Source of the DNA: Tenericutes bacterium MZ-XQ
GTDB lineage: Bacteria > Bacillota_I > Bacilli_A > Acholeplasmatales > Acholeplasmataceae
Assembly (NCBI GenBank): GCA_002838205.1
Contig: CP017950.1
Span: 1,308,858 to 1,372,857 of the forward strand
Reading direction: 5' to 3'
DNA length: 64,000 nucleotides
Under the pieces are notes generated by a model that saw nothing but the letters and a program-made list of their open reading frames with translations, was not told the origin of the DNA and searched no databases. Position numbers and translations under genes: made by a program. The number at the start of each line of letters is the position of its first letter. Positions within the stretch are counted from its first letter, which is position 1. This document shows positions 37,735 to 46,480 of the stretch, piece after piece.

Positions 37735-38296
37735 ATTTATCTCTTGACACATATGAACCATCATATGTACTCACAATAATTTTTTCACCTTGTTCAATGA
37801 ACATTGGTACTTTTACTAATAATCCTGTTTGCATAATCGCATCTTTTAAGGCATTGGTTTTTGTATCACCTTTGACTCCTGGAACTGTTTCAGTAACCTC
37901 TAAAACAACTTTATCAGGAAGTGTGACTCCTAAAATCTCTTGGTTGTTATAAAAGTTAACGTCAACCATCATCCCTTCATAGATAAACTTAAGTTCATAC
38001 TCAATTTGATTACCAGGGATTTCAATTTGCTCATATGTTTCAGTGTTCATAAACACATGCATATCACCATTTGCATATAAGTATTGCATTTGGTTTTTGT
38101 CAATTTGTGCTCTTTCTACTTTTGTGCCTGCGTTAAATGTATAGTCAATGACTGCTCCAGATCTTAAGTTTCTTAGTTTTGTTCTAACAAATGCACTACC
38201 TTTTCCAGGTTTAACATGCATAAACTCAATCACTTGAAAGATATTGCCATCAAACATAATGGTTTGTCCAGTTTTAAATTCGTTTGTACTGATCAT
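37733..38296 (-). CDS. efp: Elongation factor P
   Basis: A 187-residue translation factor that rescues ribosomes stalled at polyproline. [21 protein letters not shown] starts the KOW domain, [17 protein letters not shown] holds the loop whose Lys is usually modified, and two OB domains follow, ending [16 protein letters not shown]. The frame is open 23 codons upstream, but those codons lie over a consensus promoter, so the ATG after GGAG is used. Confidence 0.96.
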   Translation of the reverse strand: MISTNEFKTGQTIMFDGNIFQVIEFMHVKPGKGSAFVRTKLRNLRSGAVIDYTFNAGTKVERAQIDKNQMQYLYANGDMHVFMNTETYEQIEIPGNQIEYELKFIYEGMMVDVNFYNNQEILGVTLPDKVVLEVTETVPGVKGDTKTNALKDAIMQTGLLVKVPMFIEQGEKIIVSTYDGSYVSRDK

Positions 38297-38333
38297 AATA
38301 AATAACTCCTTATTCGGTTTTTTTGCCGTTTTT

Positions 38334-38362
38334 ATTATACACGAAAAAACAAGAATAGACAA
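38334..38362 (-). promoter_or_regulatory. Promoter of efp
   Basis: Minus-strand TTGTCT (38357-38362) and TATAAT (38334-38339) with a 17-base spacer. Confidence 0.65.
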
Positions 38363-38407
38363 CAAAATGAAGCATTTTAAGTCATTATAATATACGTTTT
38401 ATATGAT

Positions 38408-40189
38408 TTATGCGAATTGGCTTTGATAAAGTTCAAAATAAAAGCCTTTTTGCTCTAGTAGTTCTAGGTGACTTCCTTGTTCGACAATATTTCCATCATG
38501 GACAACTAAGATGATATTTGCATTTTGTATTGTAGAAAGACGATGGGCAATCACGAAAGTTGTTTTGTCTTTCATCAGATTTAGCATCGCTTGTTGGATT
38601 TGAACTTCTGTATGCGTATCAACATTTGATGTTGCTTCATCTAAAATGAGCATTTTAGTTTTTGATAACATAGCTCTTGCAATGACTAAAAGTTGCTTTT
38701 GTCCTTTAGATATATTTAACCCTTCATCGGTTAAAACTGTATCATATCCTTGTGGCAAATGTTTAATAAATGAATGAATTCTGGCTTTTTTAGCAGCTTC
38801 TTCTACTTCTAATCTAGAAACATCACCGTTGCCATAAGCTATATTTTCGAAGACAGTACCATGGAAAATCCAAGTATCTTGTAAAACCATAGAAAATGAT
38901 CGTCTAAGACTTGCTCTTGTAAGTTTTCTTATATTAATGTCATCGAGTAAGATATCACCTTGTTCAATTTCATAAAATCTCATTAAAAGATTTACAAGCG
39001 TTGTTTTTCCTGCACCAGTTGGTCCAACAATTGCGACGACTTGTCCTTGATTGGCATGTAGTGAAACATCTTTTAAAACTATTTGATTTTCAAGATAACC
39101 GAATGAGACATGATCGAGTTTGATATCTCCTTTTACATTTTGATAATGAACTGCATCATCTAGATCTTTTAATTCTTCGTCTTCATCAATCACTCTGAAT
39201 ACTCTTTCTGCAGCTGCAAGTGCACTTTGAATATCTGCTAAAATGTTACTCATCTGATTGATTGGACCTGAAAAACGTCTCGAATATAGTGTGAAGCTTG
39301 TTAGATTTCCCAAAGATAGACTGCCCATGAAGTAAAGTATACCACCAAAAACACCAACTAGTGCAACTGATAAGTTAGATACAAATCCGATAGAAGGCCC
39401 AACTGATGATGCATAATAACCAGCACGATAAGCTGCTTGGGTAGCTTCATCATTGATTTCATCGAATTTTTCCAAAACTGTTTCTTCTTGAACATAAGAT
39501 TGAATCGTTCTTTGGCCAGTAATCATTTCTTCTGCAAACCCATTAAGTTCGCCTAGTTTTTGATTTCGATATCTAAATTGTTTTTTTACAATTTTTGATA
39601 ATACTCGCGTAATCACAATAGATATTGGGAGTGTAATCGCAAATACTAATACCAAAATTGGTGACATGATAATCATCATAACGAAAGAGATAATCACGGT
39701 TATAGAACTTGTAAAAATATTGACAACATCTGTTGCAAGTGATGTATTAATCGTGTCAATATCATAACTCATTTTTGAAATAATATCTCCTGTTTGATTT
39801 TGATCAAAATAAGAGATCTTAACTCGATTTAACTTCGCAAATAAATCTTTTCTCATTTTATAGACGACAGATTGAGAAATCTTAACCATTGCTACTGCTA
39901 ATATGTAATTGAGCAATGCGGAGATTCCGTAAAAGATAATCATTAGTCCTGCAAAGAGAAAGACTTTATCAAAATCAACACCATCTGTCATCGCATCTAC
40001 AGTACGTCCAGTTAAATATGGACCAACAAGTGATAATACGTTTGCAACAATCGTTAAGAAGATTGCTAAAAACAGTTTTGCTTTATAATAATATAGATAA
40101 TCCCAAAGTCTTCTTAAAACATATTTTTTGTTTCTTGCTTTATCAGAACCATCATTTCTTCCTCTAGATACTTTTCCTGCATACATCAT
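38408..40189 (-). CDS. Heterodimeric ABC exporter, catalytic-site subunit
   Basis: A 593-residue half-transporter with six membrane segments (about 35-320) and an ATPase domain. Walker A GPTGAGKTT, Q-loop, H-loop IAHRLSTI and Walker B with catalytic Glu (ILDEATSNVD) are intact, but the signature reads NISKGQ instead of LSGGQ. That is the expected mirror of its partner, which has a good signature but a defective Walker B, giving one working and one degenerate ATP site. Substrates of this group are mainly lipophilic drugs or lipids. It is coupled to the partner by a four-base overlap. Confidence 0.92.
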   Translation of the reverse strand: MMYAGKVSRGRNDGSDKARNKKYVLRRLWDYLYYYKAKLFLAIFLTIVANVLSLVGPYLTGRTVDAMTDGVDFDKVFLFAGLMIIFYGISALLNYILAVAMVKISQSVVYKMRKDLFAKLNRVKISYFDQNQTGDIISKMSYDIDTINTSLATDVVNIFTSSITVIISFVMMIIMSPILVLVFAITLPISIVITRVLSKIVKKQFRYRNQKLGELNGFAEEMITGQRTIQSYVQEETVLEKFDEINDEATQAAYRAGYYASSVGPSIGFVSNLSVALVGVFGGILYFMGSLSLGNLTSFTLYSRRFSGPINQMSNILADIQSALAAAERVFRVIDEDEELKDLDDAVHYQNVKGDIKLDHVSFGYLENQIVLKDVSLHANQGQVVAIVGPTGAGKTTLVNLLMRFYEIEQGDILLDDINIRKLTRASLRRSFSMVLQDTWIFHGTVFENIAYGNGDVSRLEVEEAAKKARIHSFIKHLPQGYDTVLTDEGLNISKGQKQLLVIARAMLSKTKMLILDEATSNVDTHTEVQIQQAMLNLMKDKTTFVIAHRLSTIQNANIILVVHDGNIVEQGSHLELLEQKGFYFELYQSQFA

Positions 40190-41922
40190 GATGTTTCACC
40201 ACCTAGCTGATATGTTGCGATTTCTTGATAAAGTTTGGACGATTTCATAAGTTCTTCATGTGTGCCTTTAGCAACAATTCTACCTTCATCAATCAAAAGA
40301 ATTAAATCAGAATCTTTTAAGCTACTGATTCTTTGGGCAATAATGATCATGGTTGTATCTATAAGTTCTTTTTTTAGTGATTTTCTCATCTTTAAATCAG
40401 TTTGATAATCAAGAGCAGAGGATGCATCATCTAATATCATAATATCTGGATGACCTGCAACAGCTCTGGCAATTAAAACTCTTTGTTTTTGACCCCCTGA
40501 TAAGTTCATGCCTTTTTGAGCCATTTTCGTCAAATGTTTTTCTTCTTTTTCATAAATGAAATCAGCTTGAGCAACTCTTGTTGCAAGCTCTATATCTTCA
40601 TCACCTATTTTATTACGATTAAACTGAATGTTTCCATATATGCTATCTGCAAAAATCAAATCATTTTGGAAAACAACGCCAATTCTTTTTCTTAAATCGT
40701 TTTGTTTTAAATCTCTTACATCCTTACCATAGATTCTAATACTTCCCCTATCGACATCATAAAATCTCATCAAAAGATTAATGATTGTGGTTTTCCCTGA
40801 TCCGGTTGCACCGATGATGCCCAGTGTTTGACCTTTATTGAGTTTAAATGAAACATCTTCTAAGTTTGCTTCTTTTTGATTATATGAAAAGCTTACATCA
40901 TCAAACTCAATGTGAGGAACATTTAAATCTTCCTTAACTTCATCATAGCCATCTTTTAAATCTTCTGGCATATGGATAACTTCATAAATACGTTCTCCTG
41001 AAGCAGTTGCTCTTGAAGATAAAACAAATACTCTAGTTATACTCATCATCGCGTTTAGTATGATGGTAAAGTATGTTACAAATGCAATGATTTGCCCTTT
41101 TTCAGTCATACCGATATTTACTCTAAAGGCACCAAAAACAAGCACAATAACTAAACCTAAATTCATGACGGCTCTCATCATTGGGTTGATTCTAGCCATC
41201 GTTGTTGTTGCATGTAACTCCGCATCAACTGTTTCTTGATTCGCATGATCAAAACGATCCATTTCATGTTGATTCATAGAAAGTGCACGAACTACCCTAG
41301 CTCCTGTAATATATTCTCTTAAAGTTCTTACTAAGACATCTACTTTTTTCTGTGTCTTTTTATATAAAGGTATACCTTTTTTTGAAGTAAAATAAACAAT
41401 GACCAAAATTAAAGGTAGCATTGATATCATGACTAATGTTAAAACAGCATCAAGTGATAGAGCAAGTAAAATGCCACCAATTAATAGAACCGGTGCTCTA
41501 ACACCTAGTCTTTGCATGACTGCTGTAGCTCTATAAACATTATAGGTGTCAGTCGTCATTCTAGAAATCAAAGATGGTCTGGTTAATTGATCCACTTGAT
41601 TAGCAGATAAATTTTCTATTTTCTTAAACAAATCATGCCTTAAGTCTTTGGTAGCAACTGCAGCAATATATTCAGCTTGTCTATTTGCAATCACGTTAAA
41701 AAAAAGTCCAACAAAAGCAATCACAACCATTAAAATTCCAGCTAGATAAAGTGGCATTAATGTTGGATTAGAAGCTTCTCTTAAATCCGGGATAATGACA
41801 TCAATCATATAGGCAATGATCCATGGTAAAAATAAGTCTGCTAATGCAGCAATTGACTTTAAAGTTAGACTAAAGGTAAGTTTATATTTAAATGGCTTCA
41901 ATAAGTTGAGTATGATCTTCAT
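40186..41922 (-). CDS. Heterodimeric ABC exporter, degenerate-site subunit
   Basis: A 578-residue half-transporter with six membrane segments (about 15-300) and an ATPase domain. Walker A GATGSGKTT and signature LSGGQKQR are canonical, but Walker B ends ILDDASSALD, with Asp for the catalytic Glu, and the H-loop position is Gln (IIAQRISSL). These two changes together are typical of the non-hydrolysing subunit in BmrCD- and TM287/288-like pairs. It is the first gene of the two. Confidence 0.92.
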   Translation of the reverse strand: MKIILNLLKPFKYKLTFSLTLKSIAALADLFLPWIIAYMIDVIIPDLREASNPTLMPLYLAGILMVVIAFVGLFFNVIANRQAEYIAAVATKDLRHDLFKKIENLSANQVDQLTRPSLISRMTTDTYNVYRATAVMQRLGVRAPVLLIGGILLALSLDAVLTLVMISMLPLILVIVYFTSKKGIPLYKKTQKKVDVLVRTLREYITGARVVRALSMNQHEMDRFDHANQETVDAELHATTTMARINPMMRAVMNLGLVIVLVFGAFRVNIGMTEKGQIIAFVTYFTIILNAMMSITRVFVLSSRATASGERIYEVIHMPEDLKDGYDEVKEDLNVPHIEFDDVSFSYNQKEANLEDVSFKLNKGQTLGIIGATGSGKTTIINLLMRFYDVDRGSIRIYGKDVRDLKQNDLRKRIGVVFQNDLIFADSIYGNIQFNRNKIGDEDIELATRVAQADFIYEKEEKHLTKMAQKGMNLSGGQKQRVLIARAVAGHPDIMILDDASSALDYQTDLKMRKSLKKELIDTTMIIIAQRISSLKDSDLILLIDEGRIVAKGTHEELMKSSKLYQEIATYQLGGETS

Positions 41923-41984
41923 TCTATTCTACCTTCCATCATTATAATATAACATAGCTTGTACAAAAATAAAAACCAGAAAAA

Positions 41985-42006
41985 GAAAAACACACGTTAA
42001 TGTGTT
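41985..42006 (-). terminator. Terminator after the 127-residue protein
   Basis: Stem AACACA / TGTGTT with a six-base loop and a T-rich tail on the minus strand. Confidence 0.65.
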
Positions 42007-42380
42007 TCAATGCTTAGTACACCTTTGATTTCTAAATTGAAATTAATAACTTCAACTGTTTTTTCTTCATCTAACGTGATGATTTTACAACCTCTTGGTT
42101 CAATACTTTGCTTAAAGATATCTTCATCATTTAATTGAGACATCTCAATAATCATAAAGACTCCCGTATCTGTACCTACACCATCAAAAATACCGTCTCC
42201 ACCTTCAGTACGCATTAAGTATAATAGGACATCATCAAGCTCGATTTTGTGAAATTCATTCATATCTTCATAAAATATATGCCATAACTTTTTGATGAAT
42301 TGATCGCCTTTTTCTGTTTTTCTAATAATATATGCTGGATCACCTATAAAATATGTTCCTTTAGATAATGTATATGTCAT
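41997..42380 (-). CDS. Small soluble protein of unknown function
   Basis: A 127-residue protein starting MTYTLSKGTYFIGDPAYII behind GGAG at seven bases. The middle has a Gly/Asp-rich turn (GGDGIFDGVGTDTG) that looks like a tight beta turn rather than a metal site. Similar small proteins with an opening G-x-Y-x-x-G-D-P-A-Y segment occur widely in bacteria without known role. It overlaps the end of the nuclease gene, so the two are cotranscribed. Confidence 0.6.
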   Translation of the reverse strand: MTYTLSKGTYFIGDPAYIIRKTEKGDQFIKKLWHIFYEDMNEFHKIELDDVLLYLMRTEGGDGIFDGVGTDTGVFMIIEMSQLNDEDIFKQSIEPRGCKIITLDEEKTVEVINFNLEIKGVLSIETH

Positions 42381-43320
42381 CACGATTCTCCTTGATCATT
42401 GTTATAAATAAAGATGGTTTATAACTTACAACTTCTTCTTCAGGTTCAATCAAATCATCTATCGCCATGTTTTCCCAAATCAAATGGACATATTCAGGTT
42501 TATCAATAAACGGATTTCTATTGCCTTGATAATCATAAATGACGTTATTTCTATTTCTTTCAAAGGCATCTACTGGATCTTCTTTGTGCCATTTAAGTAA
42601 AACTGATAATTGTCCCATTCTCGCACCTTCCGGTGTGTAATGCTCTGATTCATCAAGTAATAGTTCTAAGTTGTTAGTAAGTGTTAACTCATTATACATC
42701 ACAGCCATGTAAAAGATGATTCTTGCGACATCACCCTTATGATCATCACCAGGATAAAACCCGCCACCTTCTGTTATATCTGCTTCTCCACTACCTTCTA
42801 AATAGAAACGATCAGAACGACTGCTATTAACTCTTGGTGTAACTGCTCTTAAGTTATGAAGATCAGATGCAATACTTCTTTCACTTTCAGTAACTCTATC
42901 AACACCTAGTCTAGAATTTGGCCAAACATGTTCACGATGCCAAGATGTTGAATCCCAAGTTCTTGGAGCTAGTACACCATCATAAACATTGTATACTTTA
43001 GTATCATCATCAAGCGATACATCGCTATTTGCTAAGAAATTCTTAGCTTCTGCGTAACTCGTTCTTGTGATATTATCATTTAAGATATCATGAAGTTTTT
43101 GTTTTAGTGCTTCATTAATCAAATCATTTGCACCATCATAATAGTCGTTATCACTCACATATGTATAATAATAATAACCATCTTCATTTTGGTTTGCACC
43201 ATAATTCATTTCTGGTTCTAAACTAAGTTCATTATAGAAAAAATAAGTTATAAGTAATATAATAACTGCGCTAATAACTCTAAAAAGCGTATTTTTCTTA
43301 GAAAATCTTCTTCTTGGCAT
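42361..43320 (-). CDS. Secreted or anchored endonuclease I (EndA family)
   Basis: A 319-residue nuclease with a membrane anchor at about 13-30 and an extracellular catalytic domain from about 50. HREHVWPNSRLG is the His-metal motif of endonuclease I, supported by SDLHNLRAV and DHKGDVARIIFYMAV. Surface nucleases let wall-less bacteria that cannot make nucleotides feed on external DNA or RNA. An acidic Tyr/Asp-rich linker follows the anchor. The promoter region lies in the 306-base gap that also holds the tRNA. Confidence 0.87.
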   Translation of the reverse strand: MPRRRFSKKNTLFRVISAVIILLITYFFYNELSLEPEMNYGANQNEDGYYYYTYVSDNDYYDGANDLINEALKQKLHDILNDNITRTSYAEAKNFLANSDVSLDDDTKVYNVYDGVLAPRTWDSTSWHREHVWPNSRLGVDRVTESERSIASDLHNLRAVTPRVNSSRSDRFYLEGSGEADITEGGGFYPGDDHKGDVARIIFYMAVMYNELTLTNNLELLLDESEHYTPEGARMGQLSVLLKWHKEDPVDAFERNRNNVIYDYQGNRNPFIDKPEYVHLIWENMAIDDLIEPEEEVVSYKPSLFITMIKENRDDIYII

Positions 43321-43392
43321 AAATTTATCTTTCCTTTCATTTCGTTATTATATCATAAATACTCTTTCAGTTTAATGTCTATGCCTTAAGCA

Positions 43393-43421
43393 TTGACATT
43401 TCATTTTTATTCATTTATAAT
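43393..43421 (+). promoter_or_regulatory. Consensus promoter of the tRNA gene
   Basis: A perfect TTGACA (43393-43398), 17-base spacer and perfect TATAAT (43416-43421), 20 bases before the tRNA. Confidence 0.85.
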
Positions 43422-43441
43422 TTTATTGCATGTTCATTTAT

Positions 43442-43515
43442 GCCCCCATAGTTTAATGGCAAAACGCAGCAATGGTAATGCTGAAATACAAGTTCGATTC
43501 TCGTTGGGGGCACCA
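43442..43515 (+). tRNA. tRNA-Thr (anticodon GGT)
   Basis: A 74-base tRNA with encoded CCA. Acceptor stem GCCCCCA / TGGGGGC is fully paired, the D stem is GTTT / AAAC with G18-G19 in the loop, the anticodon stem CAGCA / TGCTG encloses ATGGTAA (anticodon GGT), and the T loop is TTCGATT. One A-C mismatch lies in the T stem (ACAAG / CTCGT). It reads Thr ACC and ACU codons. Its 3' end faces the prophage, which begins about 110 bases downstream, a common arrangement for a phage attachment site. Confidence 0.88.
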
Positions 43516-43579
43516 TTAGATGATAAATCGAACTATATGATATACAAAGGATATATTATTTATAGATTCGTATTTTGAT

Positions 43580-43625
43580 AAAAAAACAATCAGCTAACTC
43601 CCCCCCCCAGGCTGGTTGTTTTTTT
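43580..43625. terminator. Terminator at the prophage left end, loop with a nine-C tract
   Basis: Arms AACAATCAGC (43585-43594) and GCTGGTTGTT (43611-43620), one mismatch, flanked by A and T runs on each side so it can work in both directions. The 16-base loop contains nine consecutive C residues (43600-43608), very unusual in this AT-rich sequence. Confidence 0.7.
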
Positions 43626-43626
43626 A

Positions 43627-44577
43627 TTATCTATCGAAACGTGGATCTATAAAATTAAGAGTAGTAATAATTGTACTTAAACCATTCTCTTCATTTAATA
43701 CTTCTTTTACTTTAGCAATACATACTTGAGAATCGACAAAATCCTCTATTTTAAGAACCGTTCTCTTTGCTAACTCTCCAACTGTATAACCTTGTTGATC
43801 TGTAACTCCAAATCCTGTTTTATATTCTTCATCTTCTTTTAGATATAGAACGTCACCAACTTTTAAATAGCTAATTCTATCTTGTCTATATGTTTCATCA
43901 TCAAACTTATCAACATTTACTAATTTTGCATCAACACTTGTAACATACTCACTATTTTCTATATCAATACTTCGATAAAATGCAATTTTTATCTTAGCAA
44001 ATTTGTTTTCAATATTTGCATTTATAAATCCAATGTGAATGTCGATATCTTCTACGTTAGCATATTCTTTTATGCTTGCTGCAACTTCAGGATCAGTCAC
44101 TTCAAAAATGAATTCATTATCCTTATCAGGATTAGCTATAAAGAAAACTTTATCATCTTTTATCTCATAGTGAATTTGATATTCTATATTGGTTACATTT
44201 AGATTATCTGGTAGTTTAAAATCTCTCTTATATCTAAATTTTCTAATCCATTTTCCATTTGCAACCGTTGGATCACCATAGTGAGAAAAATCAAATACCT
44301 TTTTTTCCTCTCTTCTATTAACATGCTGCTCATTTTCATAACTGTAATTTTTTTCAGTTGAGTGAACTTGTTTTTTGTTTTTTGATTTCTTGATAAAATA
44401 TCTAATCACAAAAACCATTTCAAGAGTAAATAAACCAGTCATTAAGAATGCTACTATTGTGTTACCAGCAGTTTCGCTATTTTCATCAAATAAAAGGGAA
44501 AAGACTATGATGAATATCCATATAGAAAGATGAAATATTATTTTGTCTCTTTTTGATAATTGATCGTATACTTTCAT
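43627..44577 (-). CDS. Membrane-anchored HIRAN-like protein, prophage cargo
   Basis: A 316-residue protein. Two hydrophobic segments (about 13-30 and 38-60) anchor a cytoplasmic remainder that begins with a Lys-rich stretch. Residues about 100-220 are charged and unrecognised. The C-terminal 85 residues (LKVGDVLYLKEDEEY...GYTVGELAKRTVL...AKVKEV) follow the pattern of a HIRAN domain, which binds DNA ends or occurs in nucleic-acid surveillance proteins. It is the last prophage gene and overlaps its seven-TM partner by four bases. Position and separate promoter suggest a lysogenic-conversion or superinfection-exclusion role; this is inference. Confidence 0.6.
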   Translation of the reverse strand: MKVYDQLSKRDKIIFHLSIWIFIIVFSLLFDENSETAGNTIVAFLMTGLFTLEMVFVIRYFIKKSKNKKQVHSTEKNYSYENEQHVNRREEKKVFDFSHYGDPTVANGKWIRKFRYKRDFKLPDNLNVTNIEYQIHYEIKDDKVFFIANPDKDNEFIFEVTDPEVAASIKEYANVEDIDIHIGFINANIENKFAKIKIAFYRSIDIENSEYVTSVDAKLVNVDKFDDETYRQDRISYLKVGDVLYLKEDEEYKTGFGVTDQQGYTVGELAKRTVLKIEDFVDSQVCIAKVKEVLNEENGLSTIITTLNFIDPRFDR

Positions 44578-45377
44578 TTTTTCTCACCACCATCTTTATT
44601 TCTAATTAAATCAAAGAACAATGGTATGAAAATAGCAGTAGCAATCAGATGGAAAACATCTCGTGTAGCATTGAATTTCATATGAAATGGTTCATCAATT
44701 GTTGTTCTAAAGTCTAATTCTGCTAAGTGGAAAAATGAGAACATTACACCAATTAATAAAACCAATATTATTCTTTTCCAATGGATATGTTTGTTTAAAT
44801 AACTGTTTGCTGCTTCAATCTTATTTTCATTGGATTTATTATACTTATCTCTAGCAAGTTCATAAATAAAATACATGTAAGTTATCAGTGCAACATAAGC
44901 AATCCCAACAATTCTCAGAAACATAACAAAAGCAATGTTCTTATCTGCAGAAAAGTCAAACATTCCTAGTAAGTTAAATATTTCAGTAGGATCCATATAT
45001 GCTAATACCATTTCGATCATAACAACAATAAGTAATAAAAAAGGCACGAAAGATACTGTAATCAATAATTCGCCGTTAATTTTGCTTTTATCATCAAGTA
45101 GTTCTTTAGCTTTTTGATTAAGCATTATATCGTAAGAAATGATTGCAAAAAATGATAGAAAAGCTGATGTAATTACATATTTTTGTGGAACTTCTGTGAT
45201 TATTAAAACCACATAAACAATAAAAAGAGCAATAACTAAACCAAGTCCAATTCTCCTTTTTATCTTGTACTCATCTTTCTGAATTTTTTCATTAAAGTAT
45301 AGCAGTTTAAGCGGAAACATCCATACTGAAAAAATCATAACAATAGCAATAGATCCAAATATTTGTGAAAATGACAT
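44574..45377 (-). CDS. Seven-segment membrane protein, prophage cargo
   Basis: A 267-residue protein with about seven hydrophobic segments (near 2-21, 40-60, 63-82, 99-124, 145-168, 197-218 and 236-254) and no recognisable domain. It starts at ATG behind GGGGG; the frame is open four codons further. It has its own TATAAT promoter, downstream of the terminator that ends the late operon, so it can be expressed in the lysogen. It is coupled to the HIRAN-like gene. The pair is not a phage structural module that I know. Confidence 0.6.
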   Translation of the reverse strand: MSFSQIFGSIAIVMIFSVWMFPLKLLYFNEKIQKDEYKIKRRIGLGLVIALFIVYVVLIITEVPQKYVITSAFLSFFAIISYDIMLNQKAKELLDDKSKINGELLITVSFVPFLLLIVVMIEMVLAYMDPTEIFNLLGMFDFSADKNIAFVMFLRIVGIAYVALITYMYFIYELARDKYNKSNENKIEAANSYLNKHIHWKRIILVLLIGVMFSFFHLAELDFRTTIDEPFHMKFNATRDVFHLIATAIFIPLFFDLIRNKDGGEKK

Positions 45378-45398
45378 ATAAACCCCCATATAGTTTTT

Positions 45399-45427
45399 CT
45401 TTAATTATAATCTAAAAACAAAAAAAA
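45399..45427 (-). promoter_or_regulatory. Own promoter of the terminal prophage gene pair
   Basis: TATAAT on the minus strand (about 45404-45409) with a T-rich, weak -35 region overlapping the preceding terminator. It would allow expression of the pair independently of the late operon. Confidence 0.45.
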
Positions 45428-45453
45428 GCAAAGTTTCTATATGACTTTGCTTT
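45422..45453 (-). terminator. Terminator of the prophage late operon
   Basis: Ten-base perfect stem AAAGCAAAGT / ACTTTGCTTT with a nine-base loop and T run on the minus strand, after the coiled-coil gene. Confidence 0.85.
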
Positions 45454-45461
45454 TGGTTTAA

Positions 45462-46022
45462 TTAGATGATGTTGTTTTCGATTAACAACTTGATTTCTTC
45501 AATGGTGTGTTCTAACCTTTGATTTCTTTCTCTTAGAGTTTTGTTTTCTGCTTCCAGTTCAGCAACTCTAGGATCCTCTTGAGGCTCTTCACGAACTTCT
45601 TCAGGTTCTTGAACTGGTTCTTCTTCTGAAGGTCTAACTTCTCCTGATAGATCAACTGGTTGAACACTTTCTTCCTGAAATGAAGTTTCTTCTTGTTCTT
45701 CCTCTACGGGATCTTCAATCTCATCTTCTTCAGGATCTGCAGTAATAACAATTTCTTCAATTGGTTCATCTGCTTCCTCTTTGATTTCTTCAAGTTCAGC
45801 TTGGCCAATACTTGACATAAGGTTTTCATATTGCTCATCATTAATGTTTAAGATGATTTTAACTTCTTCAGGTTTTAACTGAACAGCAGTTTTTTTCTCA
45901 TCATCATATCGATAAGCACTTGTTGCTGATGCAACACCAACAGCAACTACACCATTTAACTTAGCTTCTTCTTGAAGTTTTTGTAAGTCCTGGATGTTTT
46001 TGATTTGACCATATATTCTCAT
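45462..46022 (-). CDS. Acidic prophage protein with C-terminal coiled coil
   Basis: A 186-residue protein. Residues 1-70 are mixed, 75-145 are extremely acidic with many Glu-Glu and Pro-Val repeats, and 148-186 (VAELEAENKTLRERNQRLEHTIEEIKLL) form a leucine-zipper-like coiled coil. It is the last gene of the late operon, where other phages carry lysis genes, and overlaps the membrane-protein gene by four bases. No enzymatic motif is seen. It might be a virion-associated or scaffold-type protein. Confidence 0.65.
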   Translation of the reverse strand: MRIYGQIKNIQDLQKLQEEAKLNGVVAVGVASATSAYRYDDEKKTAVQLKPEEVKIILNINDEQYENLMSSIGQAELEEIKEEADEPIEEIVITADPEEDEIEDPVEEEQEETSFQEESVQPVDLSGEVRPSEEEPVQEPEEVREEPQEDPRVAELEAENKTLRERNQRLEHTIEEIKLLIENNII

Positions 46023-46480
46023 TTCAATACCTCCATCAACTTTAAGTTCTCATCTTCAAGTAACTTAATGCGTTCATTAACAGATGCTTTTTGCGTTTCG
46101 TAGTTGCTCTTGGCAAGTTCCTGATCTGGGGTAAGTTTACCACCATATTCTTTTTGTCTTGCTAGTATAGGTAATAGATAAGCATTGTCTTTTTCAATTA
46201 AATCAAGTTCTTTTTTGGCTTGCTTGATTTTTGCGTTATTTTCTCTAATCTTATTTTTGGCTTCTAACTTTCGTTTTGCTTGATCGCCAACTTCTTTACC
46301 TTTCGAGAAGATACCAGGTGATGAGACAATACCCATCAATAAGAAGTAATATTCAAGGTTTTCACCAATGACTTCTAACTCTGGCATAAATGCTGAAGCA
46401 ATCCCAAGAATCACTAACAGCAACGTTGCAACCAATGAAAACCATTGTTTCTTCGTTAATGTTTTCAAATAATCTTTCAT
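46019..46480 (-). CDS. Nested 153-residue membrane protein from the internal start
   Basis: Begins MKDYLKTLTKKQW after AGGAGG at 46488-46493. Two hydrophobic segments (about 14-30 and 41-57) are followed by about 90 residues of highly charged helix (KNKIRENNAKIKQAKKELDL and onward), a probable coiled coil. It shares frame and stop with the longer gene. A membrane-embedded pair of long and short products recalls dual-start holins, but no holin family is recognisable. Confidence 0.55.
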   Translation of the reverse strand: MKDYLKTLTKKQWFSLVATLLLVILGIASAFMPELEVIGENLEYYFLLMGIVSSPGIFSKGKEVGDQAKRKLEAKNKIRENNAKIKQAKKELDLIEKDNAYLLPILARQKEYGGKLTPDQELAKSNYETQKASVNERIKLLEDENLKLMEVLK

